DNA of 49,406 bases from Ignavibacteria bacterium (GCA_030835085.1 JAUQWQ010000052.1:1-49406); one strand, 5' to 3'; counted from the stretch's first letter, positions 37,059 through 45,712 are shown. Notes: a model not told the origin generated them from the letters alone. Made by a program: numbers and translations.

Positions 37059-38693
37059 ATGAAAAAATTTAAATTATATTTACCTGTATTTCTTTTATTT
37101 GTATTTATTCAGACTTCTTTCCCGCAGGTTTATAAGCAATGGGATAAAACTGTGAACGGTTCCATAAACAACGAGGATTATTTCACGAAATCCGCAGTTG
37201 ATGATTCAGGTAATGTTTACCTGACGGGTACAATCTACAATTCACCTACCGGGAGGGATATTATGTTCAGAAAATACAACTCCTCCGGTGAGCTTGTTTG
37301 GCAGCACGATTACAGCTCAGCTACTCCGGATGGTCAGGATGGCGGTGTAGGTATCTTATATAAAAATGGTTATGTATATATTACCGGGGATGTTGAAACC
37401 ACATTGAACGTTAAGGATATAATTGTTATAAAACGGGATGCGGTATCCGGGAATTTGATATGGAGCAAAACTTATAACGGAGCAGGCAACTCTAATGATC
37501 ATGTTTATACATTTACACTGGATAATGCCGGTAATGTATATATATGCGGTATGAGCAGTAATGGAGCTACAGATTTTGACATGCTAATTGTCAAATATAA
37601 TTCTTCAGGCGGTTTTCAGTGGGACTACACCGGCGGCGGTAATGGATTTGACCGCGGTATAGATATAGAAATTGATAATTCAGGGAATGTATTTGCCTGC
37701 GGAACAGATGTTGCATCAAATGTGTTTTCGGAAATTGTCACTCTTAAATTTCAGCCTGATGGTTCAATGATGGCGGAGGTGTACCTGGAAAACGGCGTGG
37801 ATAGCAACGATGCCGCAAGCAATATCGCAATAGACGCACAGGGAAATGTGTACACAACGGGTTATGTGGAAACCCTTAACCAGCAAATGAATATAGCTTT
37901 GGTTAAGTATAATAATGCGGGTGTGCAGCAGTGGGTTAGATATTACAACGGCACATCTAACGGAAGTGATGCTGTTAGGGATATGAAAATTGATGCAGCC
38001 GGAAATATTTGCCTGACAGGTTATTCATTCAGTTCTGTTTCTAACCTGGATTATATAACAATTAAGTATAATCCTGCAGGCAGTTTACTTTGGGCAGCAA
38101 GATATATAGGTGATTACCTGGCTGGTGATAATATAGCTACCGGCATTACCCTGGATGACTCTGCTAATGTATATATAACCGGCGGTTCGAGGGAATCCTC
38201 AGCAGGTTCTGATATCGTTACCGTAAAATATAATACTGCGGGCTCACTGCAATGGGTAATGAAACAAAATGGCAGCGTTAATACTTCTTACCAGGAATAC
38301 GGACGCTGCATAGCAGTTGATAATATCAATAATGTTTTTGTTGCCGGCGTTAATGATGCCTCTGACGGTATTCTTATCAAATATGTTCAGGCGCCAATTG
38401 GCATTCAGCCAAACGGAAGTGAGATCCCGAACGAGTTTGTGCTTAAGCAGAATTATCCAAATCCTTTCAATCCTTCAACCAACATTGAATTTTCTGTTCC
38501 GGAATCGGGTATTGTAAAACTTGCGTTGTATGATATTCTCGGAAGGGAAGTTTCTATCCTGATCGATCAGCATATGAATGCCGGAAATTACAGCTACCGC
38601 TTAAATGCTACCGGATTTTCATCGGGTGTATATTTCTGCCGCATGGATTCGGGTAATTTCACTGAAATTAAGAAGATGATCTTGATGAAATAA
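37059..38693 (+). CDS. T9SS-sorted SBBP-type beta-propeller protein
   Basis: 544 aa with a signal peptide (YLPVFLLFVFIQTSFPQ). Residues about 40-440 carry seven to eight repeats of D-x-x-GNVYxTG...xxKYNxxGxxxW, the SBBP (seven-bladed propeller) pattern. The sorting domain starts near residue 464 (QNYPNPFNPSTNI) and ends KKMILMK. Probably a secreted or surface binding protein. Close upstream are the FnIII gene and, divergently, SPYFN copy 3. Confidence 0.9.
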   Translation: MKKFKLYLPVFLLFVFIQTSFPQVYKQWDKTVNGSINNEDYFTKSAVDDSGNVYLTGTIYNSPTGRDIMFRKYNSSGELVWQHDYSSATPDGQDGGVGILYKNGYVYITGDVETTLNVKDIIVIKRDAVSGNLIWSKTYNGAGNSNDHVYTFTLDNAGNVYICGMSSNGATDFDMLIVKYNSSGGFQWDYTGGGNGFDRGIDIEIDNSGNVFACGTDVASNVFSEIVTLKFQPDGSMMAEVYLENGVDSNDAASNIAIDAQGNVYTTGYVETLNQQMNIALVKYNNAGVQQWVRYYNGTSNGSDAVRDMKIDAAGNICLTGYSFSSVSNLDYITIKYNPAGSLLWAARYIGDYLAGDNIATGITLDDSANVYITGGSRESSAGSDIVTVKYNTAGSLQWVMKQNGSVNTSYQEYGRCIAVDNINNVFVAGVNDASDGILIKYVQAPIGIQPNGSEIPNEFVLKQNYPNPFNPSTNIEFSVPESGIVKLALYDILGREVSILIDQHMNAGNYSYRLNATGFSSGVYFCRMDSGNFTEIKKMILMK

Positions 38694-38712
38694 TCCGGTA
38701 CAGCTTTCCTTT

Positions 38713-38742
38713 CAAAGGCGGATTAAACCCCGCCTTTTTTAT
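38713..38742 (+). terminator. Rho-independent terminator
   Basis: Stem AAAGGCGG (38714-38721) / CCGCCTTT (38730-38737), then T residues. Confidence 0.85.
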
Positions 38743-38791
38743 TTAAACACATGGACTTAAATTACGCTATTCATAATTTAATATTAATAGT

Positions 38792-39376
38792 ATGAAATCA
38801 TTGAAAATCATTCTTTTAGCACTTTTCTTTGTTTGCGCTGTGAGTGTTTATGCTGATCCTGTAAAAGTTTATATTGAATATGAACATTCAAACAAAAGCT
38901 CCGCAAACAAAATGACATTCAAGCTCTATAAAGATGGTGATAAATATAAGCTGGTAAGGAAACTGAGCGACTCACCAAATGAGACCGGAATTGTCACTAC
39001 TTATATAGATGTAACTGCCGGCACTTTGGTAAGTGTAACCGAAAAAGACGGCGTTAAGAAAGGTCTGAAAGCTGCATGGGATGATGATTATTCCGCGCTG
39101 GTCATTCAATTCCCGGTTTTGTTTAAGGGGATACCTCCGGGGAAAGCTTTTAAGAGCTATAAAAGAAATGATGGTACCGAAACTGTAAACGGTAAGGATT
39201 GTAATGTTTATCAAAGTCCGATAAGTATACTTGGTGCGGGCACAAAATATTACATGTGGGATGGTATAATGCTTAAATCCACCGCCCCCGGCACTGAAAC
39301 GATATCAACTGTTATCAACGAGGACCCGGTATTTACAGCCGATGAATTCACTGTTCCCGCAGATGTGCAGTTTTAA
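38792..39376 (+). CDS. secreted protein, possibly DUF4412/LolA-like fold
   Basis: 194 aa with a clear signal peptide (LLALFFVCAVSVYAD). The mature protein is a run of amphipathic strands (KVYIEYEHS, KMTFKLYKDGDKYKL, NVYQSPISILGAGTKYYMW) ending in FTADEFTVPADVQF, reminiscent of DUF4412 proteins with a LolA-like half-barrel. This is a loose resemblance only. No sorting domain is present, so it should remain periplasmic. It is 18 bp upstream of the TraB/GumN-like gene, probably in the same operon. Confidence 0.65.
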   Translation: MKSLKIILLALFFVCAVSVYADPVKVYIEYEHSNKSSANKMTFKLYKDGDKYKLVRKLSDSPNETGIVTTYIDVTAGTLVSVTEKDGVKKGLKAAWDDDYSALVIQFPVLFKGIPPGKAFKSYKRNDGTETVNGKDCNVYQSPISILGAGTKYYMWDGIMLKSTAPGTETISTVINEDPVFTADEFTVPADVQF

Positions 39377-39394
39377 ATCTTAAATAGTTATGCC

Positions 39395-40306
39395 ATGAAT
39401 TGTATGAGATCAGTATTTATTATGTTTTATTTTTTTGTTTTACAGGCGTGTTTGTTACCTCAGGAAGTTACCTCTGAAAATGAACTTTCAGGTTCGTTGC
39501 TGTGGGAAATTTCAAGAGATGACATTGCATCAAGATCTTATATATTCGGCACTAATCATTTAATCAGCAGCAGTTTCATCGATACTTCTGCTGTAATACT
39601 GAACTGTATTAATTCTGCTGATATTATCATTACAGAAGTTGAAAGTATGCAAATTGATACAGCATTCCTGATGAATGCGATGAAAATGAAAAAGGATGAA
39701 TATTACAGTTTTTCTGAATCAGAAGATGAGGAATATCTGGTAAATTTTTTCAGGAATGATTCCATGCTAAAAGCCTTTGCTGATATTTACTTCATTTTAA
39801 AACCAATGGCATACTGGCTGATATATTTCTACAGTAAATACATAACAGATACTCCATACGGCAATACTGGTTTTACAACACTCGATGGTTTTTTTATGGC
39901 TGAAGCTCAGAAGAAGAATAAAGAATTGATAGGCCTTGAATCAATGGAAGAGCAGATAAGCTATTTTATGGATAGTATTGCAGTTAGTACTCAATTAAAG
40001 ATTCTTCTTGGTACTATAAGGATCAATCCGGAGGATATGGATTTAGCAAAAAATCTTCTGGATACTTGTTACTTGTCCCAGGATCTTACATGCATGAGTT
40101 CTTTCTGGGTTTTTGGAAGTAAGTTCAAAAAAGAGAACATGATGTTCACAGATAACCGGAATTTGTTATGGGTTAAGAAGCTTCCTGCTTACATTAACTA
40201 CAAATCAGCAGTGATAGCTGTTGGAGCAGGACATTTACCCGGTGAAAATGGCTTGATCAGCCTGCTGAAAAAGCAGGGTTATAATGTTAAACCCCTTCGA
40301 TTTTAA
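39395..40306 (+). CDS. TraB/GumN family protein, probable lipoprotein
   Basis: 303 aa. The N-terminus (FIMFYFFVLQAC) could be a lipoprotein signal with Cys19. The family landmarks are in order: SRSYIFGTNHL near the start, a central KELIGLESMEEQ, and the C-terminal AVIAVGAGHLPGENGL with LLKKQGYNV. Eukaryotic relatives (Tiki) are metalloproteases using the Gly-x-x-His and Glu residues; the bacterial members lack a settled function. Metal-dependent proteolysis in the periplasm is possible. Confidence 0.85.
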   Translation: MNCMRSVFIMFYFFVLQACLLPQEVTSENELSGSLLWEISRDDIASRSYIFGTNHLISSSFIDTSAVILNCINSADIIITEVESMQIDTAFLMNAMKMKKDEYYSFSESEDEEYLVNFFRNDSMLKAFADIYFILKPMAYWLIYFYSKYITDTPYGNTGFTTLDGFFMAEAQKKNKELIGLESMEEQISYFMDSIAVSTQLKILLGTIRINPEDMDLAKNLLDTCYLSQDLTCMSSFWVFGSKFKKENMMFTDNRNLLWVKKLPAYINYKSAVIAVGAGHLPGENGLISLLKKQGYNVKPLRF

Positions 40307-40460
40307 CAGTTTTGCTGAAAAATAATGAATTTTTGATAATTATCCCTAAATTCTTCCTTGACTTACTTAAAAAAATCTCGTTATTTACAGGAAATAGAAA
40401 GGGAATTATAGAGTAAATTCTTCTGTTTTAACTATTATCCAATCAAATATTCGCAAAATA

Positions 40461-41519
40461 ATGCAAAAAACAAAAATTGCTTCCTTAATGAATCACAGAA
40501 GAATTCTGTTCCTTCTATTATTTTTTGCTTCATCAGTAAATCTCCTTTCACAGGGTACAGGAAATAAGTACGCAGGTGAGTTCCTGGCTATTGGCGTTGG
40601 GGGCAGACCCCTTGGCATGGGCGGAGCTTACGTTTCACTGGTTAACGATGTAACCGCAGGTTACTGGAATCCAGGTGCGCTTGCTATGATCAATTACCCG
40701 CAATTTTCATTAATGCACGATGAACGCTTTGGCAACCTTGTCAATTACGACTATGGTTCCGTGGCAGTTCCCTGGGGTGTTAACGCGTCACTTGGCTTAA
40801 GTGTTATTAGGCTTGGTGTTGATGATGTGCCCAACACTAAAGGTGCATGGGTTGACCTGAACAATAACGGCTATTTTGATAACGGTGACAGGCTTGACTA
40901 CAGCCAAATAAGATTTTTCAACGCGGCTGACTGGGCTTTCATTGCAACTTATTCCAAAAAACACAGCGATAAGCTTTCATATGGTGTGAATTTGAAAGTA
41001 ATTTCCCGCTCTATTGATGATGGCTCTGCATGGGGAATTGGCTTTGATGTCGGTGCTATTTACAGTGTTTCGCCTAAGTTCCGCATAGGCGCAAACCTGC
41101 AGGATATTACCACAACACTGCTTTCATGGAGCACTGGCCGCAGAGAGCTGATCACTCCAACTGCGAAAATCGGCGGCTCATACGATATTCCTTTCTTCAA
41201 AACCGGCAGGATAACACCGGCCCTGGATTTTGACGTAAGGTTCGAGAACAGAAAATTCGCTTCGCTGGCTTCAGCCGGACCCGTGAGTTTTGATATGCAT
41301 GCAGGACTTGAATACGGTTTTAAGGACCTTTTCGCTTTAAGAGTAGGTTACAACGATGTTAAACAATTAACATTTGGCGCAGGTGTAAAATTACCCAAGC
41401 TTAATTTAGATTACTCATTCGCCAAATTCGATGGCTCTGACCAGCTTGGCAATACACACAGAATTTCAGTCACTTTCACGCTTGATGATGAGAAGTTCAA
41501 ACGCAAAGGTGAAAAATAA
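40461..41519 (+). CDS. PorV/PorQ family outer-membrane beta-barrel protein
   Basis: 352 aa with a signal peptide (LFLLLFFASSVNLLSQ). The N-terminal signature of the family, KYAGEFLAIGVGGRPLGMGG followed by AYVSLVNDVTAGYWNPGAL, is intact, and the rest is made of FadL-like barrel strands ending in HRISVTFTLDD. PorV carries T9SS cargo from the translocon to the surface attachment machinery, and PorQ works with PorZ; which one this resembles cannot be decided by eye. It is the only T9SS-type component in the window and follows an array of cargo genes. Confidence 0.85.
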   Translation: MQKTKIASLMNHRRILFLLLFFASSVNLLSQGTGNKYAGEFLAIGVGGRPLGMGGAYVSLVNDVTAGYWNPGALAMINYPQFSLMHDERFGNLVNYDYGSVAVPWGVNASLGLSVIRLGVDDVPNTKGAWVDLNNNGYFDNGDRLDYSQIRFFNAADWAFIATYSKKHSDKLSYGVNLKVISRSIDDGSAWGIGFDVGAIYSVSPKFRIGANLQDITTTLLSWSTGRRELITPTAKIGGSYDIPFFKTGRITPALDFDVRFENRKFASLASAGPVSFDMHAGLEYGFKDLFALRVGYNDVKQLTFGAGVKLPKLNLDYSFAKFDGSDQLGNTHRISVTFTLDDEKFKRKGEK

Positions 41520-41543
41520 AATTTATATCATAGAATTTTGAAT

Positions 41544-41580
41544 AAATGTCCCGTAATTTTGCGGGACATTTTTTTTTGGA
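41544..41580 (+). terminator. Rho-independent terminator
   Basis: Ten-bp stem AAATGTCCCG / CGGGACATTT and a run of eight T after the PorV/PorQ-like gene. Confidence 0.92.
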
Positions 41581-41628
41581 AATAGTGTTCGTGCCGGCTT
41601 CTCGTGCCACAAGAAATTTTAACTCCTG

Positions 41629-41652
41629 TATCCCAAACCCCGGTTTGGGATA
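41629..41652. repeat. perfect 24-bp palindrome
   Basis: TATCCCAAACC and GGTTTGGGATA round CC. It sits 11 bp before the preferred ATG of the DUF2085 gene. No T-run follows. Either a regulatory hairpin or a copy of a dispersed palindromic element. Confidence 0.6.
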
Positions 41653-41663
41653 CTAAAACAGCA

Positions 41664-42167
41664 ATGCAAACCAAAAGATACCAAAAAGTAATATACTCTG
41701 TCATACTCGCCATATCAATTTTATGGTGCGGCGGAATTATAATAGCTCCCTACTGGGCGGGCAATGAAGGAATTACAGGTGATATTTCCGAAGGAATTTA
41801 TTCCTTCTATTCAAAGTCATGCCACCAGGTAAGCGAGCGCTCTCATCATCTTTTCGGCGAAAAGCTCGGCGTATGCTCGCGATGCACAGCTATATATTTT
41901 GCATTTTTGCTTGGAGTGATTTTATATCCGTTCATCCGCAAGATGAGTAATATCGATCTGCCTTCTTTGTTCTGGTTGTTTATACCTGTCGGACTCATGC
42001 TTCTGGATGTTGGGCTCGATATTGCAGATGTACAGAAGAATTCATTCATTACCCGTGAAATTACGGGCGCAGTTATCGGTGTCGTGCTGCCGTTTTTCAT
42101 TATTCCGGGAACCATCAGGGTATTTTATGAGTACTTCACTCCCCCTGATGTGATACCGAAGAAGTAA
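41664..42167 (+). CDS. DUF2085 membrane protein
   Basis: 167 aa from ATG 41664; a GTG at 41604 would extend the frame through the palindrome and is less likely. About four membrane helices. The family motif is intact: SKSCHQVSERSHHLFGEKLG followed by VCSRCTAIY, giving Cys/His and CxxC residues near the membrane that could bind metal or a thiol partner. Function of DUF2085 is unknown. It starts a run of three small membrane-protein genes. Confidence 0.85.
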   Translation: MQTKRYQKVIYSVILAISILWCGGIIIAPYWAGNEGITGDISEGIYSFYSKSCHQVSERSHHLFGEKLGVCSRCTAIYFAFLLGVILYPFIRKMSNIDLPSLFWLFIPVGLMLLDVGLDIADVQKNSFITREITGAVIGVVLPFFIIPGTIRVFYEYFTPPDVIPKK

Positions 42168-42201
42168 AACTGCTTTTTTATATAAACAATTTATCCCACA
42201 T

Positions 42202-42282
42202 AGCCCCCTCCGGCGCAGTCTGCCGTCCCGCTTTTCTGCTTAGCGGGATTGTAAGTAGGAGAGGGGCTGGGGTTGAGGTCCA
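42202..42282. repeat. G+C-rich nested-hairpin intergenic element
   Basis: AGCCCCCTCC (42202-42211) pairs imperfectly with GGAGAGGGGCT (42258-42268), enclosing CCCGC / GCGGG (42227-42247); GGGGTTGAGGTCC follows. It is far richer in G+C than its surroundings. The end GAGAGGGGCTGGGG resembles short repeats scattered through many bacterial genomes. It replaces the 5' leader of the next gene, ending about 5 bp before its ATG. Confidence 0.55.
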
Positions 42283-42286
42283 AAAT

Positions 42287-42790
42287 ATGAACCATCCAAG
42301 TAAATTTACACCTGTTTTGATCAGTTCTTTCCTAATGGTATTCATTTCCATTTTTCCTGTGCTTAATATGCTGAACCTGTTATGCTGCGCGGGAATTATC
42401 CTGGGCGGTGCCGCAGGCACGTGGTATTACGCGCGACAGCTTGAAAAATCAGGACAGTTCATCCAGAACAAGGACGGTATCATGATAGGACTCTTAGCCG
42501 GAATAATTTCCGCCATCGTGTACGTGATATTTTCAACCACAATTATGATGATCGCCAAACAGAATCCCGTAGAGCTTGTTTATAAAATGACAGAGCAGTG
42601 GGGCTTCAGTATTCCGCCTGAATCAGAAAAAATGCTCCGCACAGTGTATGAAGATTACCAGAAGAATGGTTTTAGCCCCATTATGATAGGTGTCGAATTA
42701 TTTTCGCGCATAATTTCGCATTGTATCTTCGGTCCAATTGGCGGCCTGCTTGTCGCATCAATATTTAACAAACGCCGGAACAAAGTATAA
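42287..42790 (+). CDS. DUF4199-like small membrane protein
   Basis: 167 aa with four hydrophobic helices: VLISSFLMVFISIFPVL, LLCCAGIILGGAAG, IGLLAGIISAIVYVIFSTTI and IFGPIGGLLVASIF. A soluble stretch (KMTEQWGFSIPPESEKMLRT) lies between the third and fourth. The layout resembles DUF4199-type integral membrane proteins, but I cannot confirm that family. A G+C-rich repeat lies directly before its start. Confidence 0.7.
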   Translation: MNHPSKFTPVLISSFLMVFISIFPVLNMLNLLCCAGIILGGAAGTWYYARQLEKSGQFIQNKDGIMIGLLAGIISAIVYVIFSTTIMMIAKQNPVELVYKMTEQWGFSIPPESEKMLRTVYEDYQKNGFSPIMIGVELFSRIISHCIFGPIGGLLVASIFNKRRNKV

Positions 42791-42825
42791 ATACTTTACA
42801 CATATTTGATTGACATTGTTAAATT

Positions 42826-42865
42826 CCCCTCTTGAGAGGGGTAGCGCTTAAGCGCCGGGGTGTGT
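42826..42865. repeat. G+C-rich double palindrome
   Basis: CCCCTCTTGAGAGGGG (42826-42841) and GCGCTTAAGCGC (42844-42855) are both perfect palindromes, followed by CGGGGTGTG. Similar CCCCTCTTGAGAGGGG units occur as dispersed intergenic elements in many genomes. No T-run, so a poor terminator. Confidence 0.65.
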
Positions 42866-42900
42866 TTTATAATATTAAATTCTTTTTGAAATAGTCTATT

Positions 42901-43362
42901 TTGTCCAATAACAAATATTTCTACATATCCCAAACCACCCCGCAGCAAAGCAGAAAAACGATCTACATACTTTTGCTGCTCATGGCACTGGGATTAATTA
43001 ACGTATACTTCGCGCCCTTAAAATCATTTTTAAATGATGTTGCCGGTGTTGAAAGTGTTAACGGCTGTCCCTTGTTAACGTTTACAGGTGTGCCTTGTCC
43101 TTTTTGCGGAACCGGCAGAGTGTTTTCCTGCATTACTGATATACCAAAGGGGTGGCATTATTTAACACTAAGCTTTTATTACAATCCACTGGGATTAATA
43201 TTCTATCTAATCTTTGGTTTCTTTTTCTTTACGGTTTTATTTCTTGCTATCTTGAAAAAGAAAATAGTCCTCAAAAAGCCCGCACTTAAATTATGGTATA
43301 TTCCCGTGTTATTTCTTGTATTAATGTGGATTTTGAACATATTATACGGGCATCACCACTGA
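42901..43362 (+). CDS. DUF2752 membrane protein
   Basis: 153 aa. Three to four membrane helices and the family motif CPLLTFTGVPCPFCGTGR (Cys, then CPxCGxxR), followed by the conserved YYNPLGLIFY. A TTG is used as start; an ATG at about residue 28 would remove part of the first helix region. Function of DUF2752 is unknown; the paired cysteines suggest a redox or metal role. It ends the membrane-protein trio. Confidence 0.82.
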   Translation: MSNNKYFYISQTTPQQSRKTIYILLLLMALGLINVYFAPLKSFLNDVAGVESVNGCPLLTFTGVPCPFCGTGRVFSCITDIPKGWHYLTLSFYYNPLGLIFYLIFGFFFFTVLFLAILKKKIVLKKPALKLWYIPVLFLVLMWILNILYGHHH

Positions 43363-43382
43363 TTTTGTCACCACTCATTAAA

Positions 43383-43413
43383 TTGAAAAGACCCTAAATT
43401 TTAGCTATATTTG
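43383..43413 (+). promoter_or_regulatory. Bacteroidota-type promoter of the aldolase operon
   Basis: TTG (43383-43385), 20-nt spacer, TATATTTG (43406-43413): an exact TAnnTTTG match at normal spacing. The ATG at 43445 follows with AAAGGAA as ribosome-binding site. Confidence 0.7.
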
Positions 43414-43444
43414 TAGATAATCAAATAATTTAAAGGAATTTCTT

Positions 43445-44092
43445 ATGAAAATATTCATTGATACCGCTAATTTAAACGAGATAAAAGAAGCTGCAAGTTT
43501 TGGTATTCTGGATGGTGTTACAACCAATCCCTCATTGATGGCCAAAGAAGGACACAAAGATGTCCGTAAGACCTATGAAGAAATATGCAAAATGGTAAGC
43601 GGTCCCGTGAGCGCGGAAGTTGTTTCAACAGATTATGAAGGAATTTTAAAAGAAGGCAGAGAGCTTTCAAAGATTGCGCCCAACATTTATGTTAAGGTTC
43701 CGTTAATAATGGAAGGCCTCAAAGCCGTAAAAACATTTGCAGATGAAGGCATACGCACAAATGTAACATTATGCTTCTCGCCATCGCAGGCAGTCTTGGC
43801 TGCAAAAGCGGGCGCTACTATTATCAGTCCGTTTATCGGCAGACTTGATGACATCTCAACCGATGGCATGCAGTTAATTGAGCAGATAGTACAGATATAC
43901 GGCAACTACGGCTATGAAACCGAAATTCTTGTTGCAAGCGTTCGCCACCCTATGCATTTTGTTGATTCATGTTTAATTGGTGCTGATATATGCACTATAC
44001 CGTTCAACGTTATTAAACAGCTTGTGAAACATCCGTTGACCGATCTCGGTCTGGAAAAATTCCTTGCTGACTGGAAAAAGAACCAGGGATAA
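43445..44092 (+). CDS. fsa: fructose-6-phosphate aldolase / transaldolase-like (FSA/TalC)
   Basis: 215 aa, the short single-domain TIM barrel of the FSA/TalC branch. [16 protein letters not shown] opens the first strand, [12 protein letters not shown] the phosphate and Schiff-base neighbourhood, and Lys84 in IYVKVPL is the Schiff-base lysine. [14 protein letters not shown] and [13 protein letters not shown] follow. Members either cleave fructose-6-phosphate to dihydroxyacetone and glyceraldehyde-3-phosphate or act as transaldolases; sequence alone does not separate these. It has its own promoter and leads the HicAB-GcvT stretch. Confidence 0.93.
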   Translation: MKIFIDTANLNEIKEAASFGILDGVTTNPSLMAKEGHKDVRKTYEEICKMVSGPVSAEVVSTDYEGILKEGRELSKIAPNIYVKVPLIMEGLKAVKTFADEGIRTNVTLCFSPSQAVLAAKAGATIISPFIGRLDDISTDGMQLIEQIVQIYGNYGYETEILVASVRHPMHFVDSCLIGADICTIPFNVIKQLVKHPLTDLGLEKFLADWKKNQG

Positions 44093-44105
44093 AAGTTTTC
44101 AATAA

Positions 44106-44291
44106 TTGAAAGTTAAAGATATTATCAAACTGGTTGAAAAAGATGGATGGTTTGTTGTGCGGATAAAAGGAAGCCACAGACAATTCCATCATAACAGTAA
44201 AAAAGGGACAGTAACGATTGCCGGAAAACCAAGTGTCGATATGAACCCAAAAACATTAAATAGTATTTTAAAACAAGCAGGTTTAAAATGA
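44106..44291 (+). CDS. hicA: HicA family mRNA interferase toxin
   Basis: 61 aa, the normal HicA size. It has the dsRBD-like fold with KDIIKLVEKDGWFVVRIKGS and the catalytic His24 in GSHRQF, then VTIAGKPSVDMNPKTLNSIL. The toxin cleaves mRNA when free of its antitoxin. The start is TTG, 13 bp after the aldolase stop; the stop overlaps the antitoxin ATG by 4 bp, so the pair is translationally coupled. Confidence 0.9.
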   Translation: MKVKDIIKLVEKDGWFVVRIKGSHRQFHHNSKKGTVTIAGKPSVDMNPKTLNSILKQAGLK

Positions 44292-44560
44292 GAGTGAAGT
44301 ACCTATATATCATTGAACAGGGCAAAAACAATTACAGCGCATATGTACCTGATCTTCCGGGATGTGCAGCCGCTGGTAAAACAAAGACTGAAACAGAGAA
44401 GTTGATCAAAGAAGCTATTGAATTTCATATTGAAGGTATGATATTAAATGGCGAAAAGATTCCTGTTCCTACGACAATGAAATCGGGATATTTCAGTATT
44501 AAGCCCGCAGTAAAATCTAATTCAAAGAATAAACAAACAAGAAAGAGAGTCACAGTATAA
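44288..44560 (+). CDS. hicB: HicB family antitoxin
   Basis: 90 aa. The partial RNase H-like domain is complete (YSAYVPDLPGCAAAGKT, then LIKEAIEFHIEGM). The C-terminal tail (about 65-90) is basic and Lys/Ser-rich and does not look like the ribbon-helix-helix or HTH domain found in many HicB proteins, so it may neutralise HicA without strong autorepression. gcvT starts 2 bp after its stop. Confidence 0.88.
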   Translation: MRVKYLYIIEQGKNNYSAYVPDLPGCAAAGKTKTETEKLIKEAIEFHIEGMILNGEKIPVPTTMKSGYFSIKPAVKSNSKNKQTRKRVTV

Positions 44561-44562
44561 CT

Positions 44563-45657
44563 TTGGCTAAACAAACAGCTTTTTACGATTTACACAAAGC
44601 ATACAATGCTAAAATAGTGGATTTCGCCGGCTTTGAAATGCCCGTACAATATGACGGGATCATTGCCGAGCACATGGCAGTTCGCAACTCAGTTGGCGTA
44701 TTTGATGTTTCTCATATGGGCGAGTTCTTCGTTAAGGGAAAAGATGCCCTCGCATTCATACAGAAATGCACAACTAACGACGCTTCAAAGCTTACACCGG
44801 GCAAAGTGCAGTATTCAGCAATGTGTTATGAAGATGGAGGCGTTGTTGATGACCTCCTGGTTTACTGCTACGGCGATTTTTTCATGCTGGTGGTAAATGC
44901 TTCAAATATTGAAAAAGATTTCAACTGGCTTGCTTCAAACAAAGCAGGATTTGATGTTGAGCTTACTAACCGCAGCGATGATTTTTCGCTGCTTGCAGTT
45001 CAGGGTAAGAATGCAATTAAAACACTGCAGAAGCTTACTGATACAGATCTTACCCCGATGAAATATTACACTTTCGCCGAAGGCAAAATTGCGGGAGTTG
45101 ATGCGATAATTTCACGTACCGGTTATACAGGCGAAGGAATTGGATTTGAGATATACATACCATCTGATAAGGCAACTTCAGAAAAGATCTGGAAAGAGAT
45201 CTTTAAAGCAGGTGAGGAGTTCAATATAAAGCCCATAGGCCTGGGTGCGCGTGATACATTAAGACTTGAAGCAGGATATTGTTTATATGGGAATGATATA
45301 GATAAAACAACCAATACCATCGAAGCCGGTCTTGGATGGATAACAAAACCTAAAAAGGGTGATTTCAACGGAAAAGCAAAAGTTGATTCAGAGCTCGCAA
45401 ACGGCTCCGCAAGAAAACTTGCAGGCTTTATAGTGGAAGGCAGGCTTGCCGCAAGACACGGGTATGAAATACATGCTGACGGCAAAAAAATAGGTCATGT
45501 TACAAGCGGCAGTATTTCACCCTGCTTAAACAAGAATATCGGGCTTGGGTATGTCGAAACAAAATACTCAGCACCGGGATCAAAAATAAAAATTAAAGTA
45601 AGAAACGATCTTATTGACGCGGAAGTTGTGAAAATTCCGTTTGTTGGAAAAGAATAA
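44563..45657 (+). CDS. gcvT: aminomethyltransferase, glycine cleavage system T protein
   Basis: 364 aa, standard GcvT length. T protein takes the aminomethyl group from lipoylated H protein to tetrahydrofolate, releasing ammonia and 5,10-methylene-THF. [54 protein letters not shown] and [20 protein letters not shown] are all in place, followed by the C-terminal barrel ([11 protein letters not shown]). The start must be TTG, because the conserved N-terminus begins at once and the next Met is inside a core motif. No gcvH or gcvP is in the window. Confidence 0.95.
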   Translation: MAKQTAFYDLHKAYNAKIVDFAGFEMPVQYDGIIAEHMAVRNSVGVFDVSHMGEFFVKGKDALAFIQKCTTNDASKLTPGKVQYSAMCYEDGGVVDDLLVYCYGDFFMLVVNASNIEKDFNWLASNKAGFDVELTNRSDDFSLLAVQGKNAIKTLQKLTDTDLTPMKYYTFAEGKIAGVDAIISRTGYTGEGIGFEIYIPSDKATSEKIWKEIFKAGEEFNIKPIGLGARDTLRLEAGYCLYGNDIDKTTNTIEAGLGWITKPKKGDFNGKAKVDSELANGSARKLAGFIVEGRLAARHGYEIHADGKKIGHVTSGSISPCLNKNIGLGYVETKYSAPGSKIKIKVRNDLIDAEVVKIPFVGKE

Positions 45658-45712
45658 ACAGTGTTTATTTGAGCTGTATCTAAAACGAAAGGTTAAAAGC
45701 AGTTAAGAATTA

